This document shows, one piece after another, positions 57,572 through 64,000 of a DNA stretch of 64,000 nt; position 1 is the stretch's first letter; each line of letters starts with the position of its first letter. Location of the stretch: assembly GCF_018069625.1 (NCBI RefSeq), contig NZ_CP072941.1, positions 9,796,001 through 9,860,000 on the forward strand. The letters run 5' to 3'. This stretch comes from Streptomyces yatensis (GTDB lineage: Bacteria; Actinomycetota; Actinomycetes; Streptomycetales; Streptomycetaceae). A program made the translations under genes and the position numbers. Under the pieces are notes generated by a model that saw only the letters and a program-made list of their open reading frames with translations, was not told the origin of the DNA and did no database searches.

Positions 57572-58144
57572 TCAGCCGGCCGGAGCGTTCGGGGAGGCGG
57601 GCACCTTCGGCAGCTCGCTGAAGATGTCGAGCCCCATGACAGCCGCGATCAGCAGACCGATCACGCCGAGCGCCACCGCTCCCCAGGCCACCGCGGTCAC
57701 CCAGGGTGCCCCGGTCGTCACGGGCCGCCGCTGCCGCAGCAGCACCACACCGGCGATCACCACGGCGGCCAGCGCGAAGAGCCCGTTGACGAGAGCCGTG
57801 GTGTGCCACGGAGTGCCGTACACCGTGGCGATCTGATCGGCGGCCGCCCCGGACTGGGCCTTGATCTGGCCGGTCAGCTGCTTGCGCTCCTGCAGCATGG
57901 TGCCGAGCCAGGTGCCGGAGAGCGAGGCGAGCCCGAGGCCGGCGCCGACGACCGCGGCGGCGCCGGGGACGACGCTCGGCGTGCCGGCCGGGGGAGGGGT
58001 TCCCAGGTCGTCGGACGTTTCCTCGAAGTCCGGTGCTTCCTGCGGGTCCGCAACAGCGTTCGGGGCGCCCTCGGCCGTGGTCTCCTCGCCCTCCGCGGGC
58101 TGTGCTGCGGTGTCGGTCGGTTGATCGGTCTTGGTGGTGTCCAT
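57572..58144 (-). CDS. Membrane protein of unknown function
   Basis: 190 residues from ATG 58144 (MDTTKTDQPTDTAAQP). An acidic, low-complexity N-terminus of about 60 residues is followed by three hydrophobic segments: VPGAAAVVGAGLGLASLSGT, ALVNGLFALAAVVIAGVVLL and WVTAVAWGAVALGVIGLLIA, with the loop LQERKQLTGQIKAQSGAAAD between the first two. No family was recognised. The long open frame upstream of 58144 is a shadow of the APC gene and is rejected. The start has only a weak ribosome site. It is divergent from the APC transporter. Confidence 0.7.
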   Translation of the reverse strand: MDTTKTDQPTDTAAQPAEGEETTAEGAPNAVADPQEAPDFEETSDDLGTPPPAGTPSVVPGAAAVVGAGLGLASLSGTWLGTMLQERKQLTGQIKAQSGAAADQIATVYGTPWHTTALVNGLFALAAVVIAGVVLLRQRRPVTTGAPWVTAVAWGAVALGVIGLLIAAVMGLDIFSELPKVPASPNAPAG

Positions 58145-58303
58145 GTGCCGCAACCGTACGGACCGAAGATGAAAACCCACTGAGAAAGCGATGTCCTTCG
58201 GCCGGCGGCACCGGCCGGGTGGTGGCCGGCCGGCCCGCATACGCTGACCGAAGGGTCTCATCCGATGGCCGGGGGCCCTTTCGCTGTACGACGGGAGTAC
58301 CCC

Positions 58304-60274
58304 GTGGTCTCCTCCACCTCTGGCGACGGCGCCTCCAACGGCGGGGCACGGCACCGGCTGCGCGCATGGCTGCTGGAGGGCCTGACCGACATCGCCAAGC
58401 GCCAGCCCGGCCCGCATGCCGAGCCGGAAAGCGCACACCACGGCCGGCCGTGGTGGCGGGTCATGTGCCTGACCGGTCTGGACTACTTCTCCACCCTCGG
58501 TTACCAGCCCGGTATCGCCGCCCTGGCGGCCGGGCTGCTCTCCCCGCTGGCCACCGTGGTGCTGGTGGTGGTGACCCTGGTGGGCGCGCTGCCGGTGTAC
58601 CGCAGAGTGGCCGAGGAGAGCCCGCACGGCCAGGGCTCGATCGCGATGCTGGAGCGGCTGCTGACCTTCTGGAAGGGCAAGCTGTTCGTCCTCACCCTGC
58701 TGGGCTTCGCGGCCACCGACTTCCTCATCACCATCACCCTTTCCGCCGCCGACGCCACCGCCCACCTGGTGGAGAATCCGCATCTCACCTCGACCCTGCA
58801 CGGTCATGAGGTGGCCATCACCCTGATCCTGGTGGGACTGCTCGGCGCGGTGTTCCTCAAGGGGTTCACCGAGGCCATCGGGATCGCGGTGGTGCTGGTC
58901 GCGGCCTATCTGCTGCTCAACGCCGTCGTGGTGGCGGTCGGGCTGTGGCATGTCGGCACCGCGCCGCATGTGATCCCCGACTGGTCCCGGGCGCTGGTCG
59001 CCGAGCGCGGCAGTCCGCTCGTGATGATCGGTGTGGCGCTGGTGATCTTCCCGAAGCTGGCCCTGGGCCTGTCCGGGTTCGAGACGGGCGTGGCCGTCAT
59101 GCCGCATATCGAGGGCAAGCCGGGCGACACCCCGGAGCGCCCCGCCGGACGTATCCAGGGCGCCAGGAAGCTGCTGACCACGGCCGCGGTGATCATGAGC
59201 ATCTTCCTCATCACGTCCAGCTTCATCACGACCCTGCTGATCCCGCAGCGGGAGTTCGAACCCGGCGGCGGGGCCAACGGGCGCGCCCTGGCCTATCTCG
59301 CCCATGAGTACCTGGGCTCGGCCTTCGGCAGCGTCTATGACGCCTCCACCATCGCCATCCTCTGGTTCGCCGGCGCCTCGGCCATGGCCGGACTGCTCAA
59401 CCTGATGCCCCGCTATCTGCCGCGCTACGGCATGGCGCCCCACTGGGCGCGCGCGGTGCGCCCGATGGTGCTGGTGTTCATCGCCGTCGCGTTCCTGGTG
59501 ACCTGGATCTTCAGGGCGGATGTGGACGCCCAGGGCGGGGCCTACGCCACCGGTGTGCTCGTGCTCATCACCTCCGCCGCCATCGCCGTCACCATCGCCG
59601 CCCGGCGCGCCCGGCAGCGCGGCTGGACCCTCGGCTTCGGCGTCATCGCGGTGATCTTCCTGTACACCACCGGGGTCAACGTCGTCGAACGGCCCGACGG
59701 CGTCAAGATCGGCGCCTGCTTCATCGCGGGCATCCTGGCCGTATCGCTGCTGTCCCGGGTCGCCAGGGCGTTCGAGCTACGGGTCACCAGCGTGACGTTC
59801 GACCCCCTGGCCGAGCGGTTCATGCGCGACACCGCCCACCGCAGGATCCGCTTCATCGCCAATAAGCCGGAACGCCGCGACCTGGCCGAATACCGGGAGA
59901 AGCAGCACCAGATCCGGGAGGACAACGACATCCCGCCCGAGGACGACATCATCTTCGTCGAGGTCACCGTCGCCGACCCGTCCGAGTTCGAAAGCGAGCT
60001 GCAGGTGTGCGGAGAGGTGGTGCACGGCCGCTACCGCGTGATGACCATGCAGAGCGCCACCATCCCCAACGCGCTGGCCGCAATGCTGCTGTGGGTGCGG
60101 GACGCCACCGGGCAGCGCCCGCACATCTACTTCGAGTGGACGGAGGGCCATCCGCTGGCCCACTTCCTGCGCTTCTTCCTCTTCGGCCAGGGAGAGGTCG
60201 CCCCCGTCACCCGTGAGGTCCTCCGCGAAGCCGAACCCGACCGCGGCCGCCGCCCCCACGTCCACGTCGGCTGA
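58304..60274 (+). CDS. APC-superfamily amino acid/polyamine permease with C-terminal cytoplasmic domain
   Basis: 656 residues from GTG 58304 (GGGAG eight bases upstream; ATG/GTG at 58265 is in frame but less likely). Twelve membrane helices include the conserved first-helix region [38 protein letters not shown] and [21 protein letters not shown] soluble C-terminal domain of about 150 residues follows ([40 protein letters not shown]), as in some APC members that carry a regulatory extension. Substrate is likely an amino acid or related cation. It is divergent from the membrane protein at 57572. Confidence 0.87.
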   Translation: MVSSTSGDGASNGGARHRLRAWLLEGLTDIAKRQPGPHAEPESAHHGRPWWRVMCLTGLDYFSTLGYQPGIAALAAGLLSPLATVVLVVVTLVGALPVYRRVAEESPHGQGSIAMLERLLTFWKGKLFVLTLLGFAATDFLITITLSAADATAHLVENPHLTSTLHGHEVAITLILVGLLGAVFLKGFTEAIGIAVVLVAAYLLLNAVVVAVGLWHVGTAPHVIPDWSRALVAERGSPLVMIGVALVIFPKLALGLSGFETGVAVMPHIEGKPGDTPERPAGRIQGARKLLTTAAVIMSIFLITSSFITTLLIPQREFEPGGGANGRALAYLAHEYLGSAFGSVYDASTIAILWFAGASAMAGLLNLMPRYLPRYGMAPHWARAVRPMVLVFIAVAFLVTWIFRADVDAQGGAYATGVLVLITSAAIAVTIAARRARQRGWTLGFGVIAVIFLYTTGVNVVERPDGVKIGACFIAGILAVSLLSRVARAFELRVTSVTFDPLAERFMRDTAHRRIRFIANKPERRDLAEYREKQHQIREDNDIPPEDDIIFVEVTVADPSEFESELQVCGEVVHGRYRVMTMQSATIPNALAAMLLWVRDATGQRPHIYFEWTEGHPLAHFLRFFLFGQGEVAPVTREVLREAEPDRGRRPHVHVG

Positions 60275-60306
60275 CGAGGTCCCCCGAGTCGGGGCGGCCG
60301 TCGGCG

Positions 60307-61656
60307 TCAGGGCGCTACCGGCTCCTGCTCCGGCTCCGCGGCGGGCAGGCTGTCCATGAACGAGCTCACCGAGAACACCGCCCGCCCCGGCCCCGGCGGG
60401 CCGTATCCGGGCGGCGAGGCCAGCCCGAAGTCCTCGAGCGTCGCGCGGTAGGTCTCCAGCAGCCGGATGTGGTACTCCAGCGGGGCGCCCTGCGGATTGG
60501 CCTTGCCCAGCGGTGTCGTCGGCTCGGGACACCATGTGGTGAACCGGGGCACGACACCGTGCGACATGAAGAACCGCAGCCCCTCGGCGGTGGAGTCGAT
60601 CGCCTCGCCCACGGAGGAGAAGCCGAACGGCTCGGCCATCTCCACACCCGCGACGAAGTTGGGAATCACATTCCGGGCGCCGAACACCTCGGTCGAGTCC
60701 AGGATCCGGCGGTGCCACTCGTCACGCCCGATGTAGCGCTCCTTGCCCGGGCAGTACAGCTCGAACAGCCGCCGGTCCCACACCTCGAAGTTGGGGTGGT
60801 AGATCCGCACCCCGTAGTCGTGGAACCGCCGGACGTCGTCCTTGGGCAGCGCCTGCGCCACCACCTTGCCGATCCACCGGCCCGGGAAGCGCTCCTCGAT
60901 GGCCTTCGCGTACTGGCCGTAGAAGTCGGCCTCGTCCCGGCCGCCGATATGCGAGGTGATCGCGCCGCCGGTGAGCGTGTACGCCTGGGAGGTGCGGGCG
61001 GTGTCATGGCGGTCGATGATCTCCAGCGCCTCCAGCACCTCCTCGACCGGCTTCACCCCGGTGTACGGGCGGCCCGCCGCCTTGTGCTGACGCCAGTTGT
61101 GGTTGATGTCGCAGTACTGGCACTCCTCCTTGGCGCCGAAGTACTGGCACACCCGGAAGACCGTCAGATAGACCAGATAGCCCCACTGGATGGTGGGCGC
61201 GACCTCCATCACCGACTTGCCGTTCGACAGGGTGTGGCGGTAGTAGTCCGGCATCGGGGGCAGCCCCACATCGGCGATGCGCGCACCGTCCAGATACAGG
61301 CCCAGCGCACCGTCCTCCCCGGCCCGGACCACATACGGCGACGCGGGGTTGACGCGGACGGACACCACGGTGCGGCGCAGCTCGTACGGCCCGCCGGTGA
61401 GCACGACCTCCTCGGGCGGCCGGTTGAGGGCCGCGGCGCCCAGCTCGGGCAGGGTGCGGTGGTCGAACGAGAAGATGAAATACGACTTCGGCTTGACGTC
61501 GCCGTCCTCGTTGCCGCTGAGCGCGGACTCGTCGAAGGCCATGCCGCCGCGCAGCAGGTCCTCCTTGATCACGGCTTCCCGGGGCACCTGGGGGAAGCTC
61601 GCCATCAGGCCCTCGACCAGCTCGGTTCGTCTCTGGCTCGCCATCTGCCGCCCCAT
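60307..61656 (-). CDS. Radical SAM protein with unusual CX8CX2C cluster motif
   Basis: 449 residues from ATG 61656 (GGAG-CCAGGG upstream; ATG 61644 alternative). Cysteines C170, C179 and C182 in FRVCQYFGAKEECQYCDINH form CX8CX2C rather than the standard CX3CX2C. Radical-SAM barrel features follow: SQAYTLTGGAITSHIGGRDE (GGE-like), KVVAQALPKDDVRRFHDYGV, RIYHPNFEVWDRRLFELYCP and RNVIPNFVAGVEMAEPFGF (GxIxGxxE-like). The closing WCPEPTTPLG and IRLLETYRATLEDFGLA resemble biotin-synthase/HydE-type regions. The reaction is unknown. It is divergent from the NAD kinase gene and has no precursor-peptide or tailoring partner next to it. Confidence 0.85.
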   Translation of the reverse strand: MGRQMASQRRTELVEGLMASFPQVPREAVIKEDLLRGGMAFDESALSGNEDGDVKPKSYFIFSFDHRTLPELGAAALNRPPEEVVLTGGPYELRRTVVSVRVNPASPYVVRAGEDGALGLYLDGARIADVGLPPMPDYYRHTLSNGKSVMEVAPTIQWGYLVYLTVFRVCQYFGAKEECQYCDINHNWRQHKAAGRPYTGVKPVEEVLEALEIIDRHDTARTSQAYTLTGGAITSHIGGRDEADFYGQYAKAIEERFPGRWIGKVVAQALPKDDVRRFHDYGVRIYHPNFEVWDRRLFELYCPGKERYIGRDEWHRRILDSTEVFGARNVIPNFVAGVEMAEPFGFSSVGEAIDSTAEGLRFFMSHGVVPRFTTWCPEPTTPLGKANPQGAPLEYHIRLLETYRATLEDFGLASPPGYGPPGPGRAVFSVSSFMDSLPAAEPEQEPVAP

Positions 61657-61834
61657 CCCTGGCTCCGTATGGACGCCGTGTGGTTCCCCCCGCAGGCCAT
61701 CTGCGTTCAACACCATAGATCAGCGTGGACGTTCGGCTCCAGAGCGCCCGCCCTCGCCACACCCGGCCGGTCGCCATGACCGTGTGCCGGCCTGGCGGGC
61801 GCCTCGGGGCCGGCCGATCTACGGTGGAAGGGCC

Positions 61835-62926
61835 ATGGCTGTCAACCGGCTCGGCATGGTCGTCCACCAGGCCCGCCCCACCGCCGTCGCGGCGGCGCAC
61901 ACCGCCCGCGCATGGGCCGCTGCCCATGACATCTCCTGCTACGAACTGGACGTCTGGCGCGGCGGCCGGCCCCGGCGCAGCGCCAAGGAGGAGGCCGCGG
62001 CCGCGGGCCACCCCGACCTGATCGTCACCTTCGGCGGCGACGGCACCTTTCTGCGCGGCGCCCGGCTCGCGGCCGTGAACGGGGCCGCCGCGCTGGGGGT
62101 GAACGTGGGGCGGGTCGGCTTCCTCACCGAGATCACGGTCGATCAGGTGGCGGACGCGCTGGACGCCGTCCACGACGGCCGTGCCACGATCGAGGAGCGG
62201 ATGCTGCTCACCCTGCGGGCGTCCCGGCCGCTGGAGATGCCCGAGGGCATGGAGGCGCTGCTGCGGTACGGGCGGGGCCCCTTGCCGCCCCCGCCCAAGG
62301 TCCGCCCCGGCCAGGGACCCGAGGAGGTCGGCTGGGGCATTCCGCTGGATGTCATCGCCGTCAACGACGTGGTCTTCGAAAAACTCGCCCGCGACCGGCA
62401 GGCGGGGCTCGGCGTGTATGTGTCCGGGCAGTTGCTCGCCTCGTACTCGGCCGACGCGATCATCGTGGCCACCCCGACCGGCTCCACCGCGTACAGCTTC
62501 GCCGCCGGCGGGCCGGTGGTCTCCCCGCATATGGACGCGGTGGTCTTCACCCCGGTCGCCCCGCACATCGCCTTCGACCGCACCGTGGTGGCCGCGGTGG
62601 ACGAGGCCGTCGCCGTGCGGGTCCTGCCGACCTCGGGGCGGGTGGCGGTCAGCCTCGACGGGCAGTTGCGCGGCGTGCTGGATCCGGGCGACTGGGTGGC
62701 CGCCTACCGGGCACCGAACCGGCTGCGGCTGGTGCGGCTCGCGCCGACGCGGTTCTACCACCGGCTGCGGGACCGCTTCCGGCTGGCCGACTCGCCCGCC
62801 ACCGACGCGGCCCCGCCGTTCTACCACCCCCGCACCCCGGTCCCCCCGGACCTGGCGCATCTGCGGCTGGCCTTCGATCCCCTGCCCACGGAGCCCCTGC
62901 CCCCGGAGGCGGAACACGGGGAGTGA
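61835..62926 (+). CDS. nadK: NAD kinase (PpnK/NadK family), divergent copy
   Basis: 363 residues from ATG 61835 with GGAAGG upstream. The catalytic loop is IVTFGGDGTFLRGARL, the adenine pocket has DVIAVNDVVFEKLARD (NE/D-type), and the diagnostic TPTGSTAYSFAAGGP is intact. Family members phosphorylate NAD to NADP using ATP or polyphosphate. An insertion of about 30 residues (YGRGPLPPPPKVRPGQGPEE) in the middle and an extended C-terminus after RFYHRLRDRFRLADS make it longer than the usual 290-310 residues. Streptomyces often has a second kinase elsewhere; this may be the accessory one. The stop overlaps or abuts the next gene. Confidence 0.88.
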   Translation: MAVNRLGMVVHQARPTAVAAAHTARAWAAAHDISCYELDVWRGGRPRRSAKEEAAAAGHPDLIVTFGGDGTFLRGARLAAVNGAAALGVNVGRVGFLTEITVDQVADALDAVHDGRATIEERMLLTLRASRPLEMPEGMEALLRYGRGPLPPPPKVRPGQGPEEVGWGIPLDVIAVNDVVFEKLARDRQAGLGVYVSGQLLASYSADAIIVATPTGSTAYSFAAGGPVVSPHMDAVVFTPVAPHIAFDRTVVAAVDEAVAVRVLPTSGRVAVSLDGQLRGVLDPGDWVAAYRAPNRLRLVRLAPTRFYHRLRDRFRLADSPATDAAPPFYHPRTPVPPDLAHLRLAFDPLPTEPLPPEAEHGE

Positions 62927-62970
62927 CGCCGAAGATGCGGGGCGCCCACCCCGATGCCAGGCTGAGTGAT

Positions 62971-63561
62971 GTGACAGCTCACGCTTTTCACAGCGATCTC
63001 ACGCTGCGTGTCAACGGGGCTGACCGCCCCCTCACCCTCGACCACCGGGTGACCCTGCTGGACGCCCTGCGCGAACACCTGGCGCTGACCGGGGCCAAGA
63101 AGGGGTGCGACCACGGGCAGTGCGGGGCCTGCACCGTCCTGATCGACGGGGAGCGGGTCAACAGCTGCCTGGTGTTCGCCGTGGCCGCCCAGGGCCGCGA
63201 CATCACCACCATCGAGGGGGTGGCCGGGCTCGCCGCCACGGAAGAACTCCATCCGCTGCAGCGGGCGTTCCTGGAACACGACGGCTTCCAGTGCGGCTAT
63301 TGCACCCCGGGCCAGATCTGTTCCGCGATCGGCGCGCTCACCGAGGCCGGGCGCGGCTGGCCCAGCCATGTCACCGAGGACATGGCGGCCGGGGTCGGCG
63401 CGCCGGGCGACCTGGACGCCGACGAGATCCGGGAGCGGATGAGCGGCAACCTGTGCCGCTGCGGGGCCTACCCCGGCATCGTGGCCGCCATCCGCGAGGT
63501 CGCCGGGGCCGACGGCGGCGGGGCCCCGGCCCGCGCCGGTGCGGCGGGAGGGGCGCGATGA
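62971..63561 (+). CDS. [2Fe-2S] subunit of a molybdenum hydroxylase (PaoA/XdhC-like small subunit)
   Basis: 196 residues from GTG 62971 (GTG 62923, overlapping the NAD kinase stop as GTGA, is an alternative). Two [2Fe-2S] clusters are marked: the plant-type motif [20 protein letters not shown]...NSC and the second motif [14 protein letters not shown] with [12 protein letters not shown]. The order matches small subunits of xanthine dehydrogenase, aldehyde oxidoreductase PaoABC and related hydroxylases, relaying electrons from molybdopterin to FAD. The next gene is the FAD subunit (4-base ATGA overlap); the molybdenum subunit would follow beyond the window. Confidence 0.93.
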   Translation: MTAHAFHSDLTLRVNGADRPLTLDHRVTLLDALREHLALTGAKKGCDHGQCGACTVLIDGERVNSCLVFAVAAQGRDITTIEGVAGLAATEELHPLQRAFLEHDGFQCGYCTPGQICSAIGALTEAGRGWPSHVTEDMAAGVGAPGDLDADEIRERMSGNLCRCGAYPGIVAAIREVAGADGGGAPARAGAAGGAR

Positions 63562-64000
63562 AGCCGTTCGCCTACGAGCGCGCCACCGACCCCCAGGCCG
63601 CCGCCACGCTCGTGGCCGACTCCACCGAGACGGTGTATCTGGCCGGTGGCACCAACCTGGTGGACCTGATGAAGCTCGGGGTGACCGAGCCCGCCATGCT
63701 CGTCGACATCACCCAGCTCCCGTACGACACCATCGAGCACCGCCCCGACGGCGGTGTGCTCATCGGGGCGCTGGTCGGGGGCAGCCGGCTCGCCGGAGAC
63801 CCGGGCGTGCGCGAGCGCTTCCCCGCCCTGGCCGAAGCGCTGCTGTCCGGGGCCTCCGGGCAGCTGCGGACGGTGGCCACCACCGGCGGCAATCTGCTGC
63901 AGCGCACCCGCTGTGTGTACTTCCAGGACGTCACCAAACCCTGCAACAAGCGGCAGCCGGAAACCGGCTGTTCGGCCATCCAGGGCCTCCACCGCGACCT
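63558..64000 (+). CDS. FAD subunit of a molybdenum hydroxylase (PaoB-like), truncated by window end
   Basis: About 148 codons are visible, no stop before the edge. The FAD-binding motif is [20 protein letters not shown] and the second is [20 protein letters not shown]. After this the sequence [20 protein letters not shown]...C carries cysteines spaced like the extra [4Fe-4S] site of E. coli PaoB, absent from most xanthine dehydrogenase FAD subunits. It begins ATG 63558 with GGAGGGG upstream, overlapping the stop of the iron-sulfur subunit by 4 bases. An aldehyde oxidoreductase is therefore more likely than a xanthine dehydrogenase. Confidence 0.92.
   Translation, partial: MKPFAYERATDPQAAATLVADSTETVYLAGGTNLVDLMKLGVTEPAMLVDITQLPYDTIEHRPDGGVLIGALVGGSRLAGDPGVRERFPALAEALLSGASGQLRTVATTGGNLLQRTRCVYFQDVTKPCNKRQPETGCSAIQGLHRD

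Noticed and set aside
1..64000. tRNA, rRNA, CRISPR arrays, transposases, phage genes or attachment sites
   Set aside because: No T-loop-like motifs with supporting arms, no spacer-repeat periodicity, and no transposase or integrase motifs were seen on either strand.

Overview
The window is a high-GC actinobacterial chromosome segment. The codon bias, the many GTG starts, the GGAGG-type ribosome sites, two rare TTA leucine codons, a sporulation-associated secreted protein, an AA10 polysaccharide monooxygenase and a common Streptomyces interspersed hairpin all point to Streptomyces or a close relative. No rRNA, tRNA, CRISPR array, phage or IS element was seen. About 49 protein genes are supported, including one 51-residue gene, one frameshifted gene, one doubtful small ORF and genes cut at both window ends.

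Left part (1-12567): a truncated methyltransferase; a two-component pair (NarL type); an MscS-type channel; an MFS exporter; an ECF41-like sigma factor in an operon with a FAD oxidoreductase; a membrane-protein gene frameshifted at a run of seven G; a secreted endonuclease/exonuclease/phosphatase-family protein; a sulfotransferase with TTA as codon 3; and a LysR regulator with a clear T-N11-A box.

The standout region is 12844-19833, a tightly packed six-gene operon: HisC-like aminotransferase, polyprenyl diphosphate synthase, UbiA prenyltransferase, squalene-hopene-cyclase-fold protein, FAD monooxygenase and Fe/2-oxoglutarate dioxygenase. It reads as a complete but unassigned meroterpenoid-type pathway: build a chain, attach it, oxidise or cyclise it, tailor it. 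The cyclase-like protein has lost the catalytic DXDD aspartates, and the prenyl synthase has long-chain features, so the chemistry is probably not the textbook version.

Middle (19844-45056): LPMO; SapA-like secreted protein; MpaB-like oxygenase; PucR regulator; symporter pair; CGNR regulator and MFS sharing a palindrome; an orphan ascorbate-type PTS; a UvrA-like resistance ATPase divergent from a double-HTH MerR regulator; VOC protein; PLP dehydratase divergent from a TetR regulator; htpG; an F420-type nitroreductase; secreted proteins; dienelactone hydrolase; a metallo-beta-lactamase/Rieske fusion; and a cobalamin-riboswitch-controlled cbtBA cobalt transporter divergent from a histidine phosphatase homologue that has lost both catalytic histidines.

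Right part (45208-64000): FG-GAP lipoprotein; Ser/Thr kinase with a membrane partner; membrane-anchored S1 protease; SMP-30-like protein; large secreted GH2 glycosidase with an operator-overlapped promoter; HAD phosphatase; CDF transporter; APC transporter; a radical SAM protein with an unusual CX8CX2C cluster motif; NAD kinase; and the start of a PaoABC/xanthine-dehydrogenase-type molybdoenzyme operon that runs off the right edge. Intergenic DNA carries several perfect hairpin terminators and four short tandem-repeat patches.
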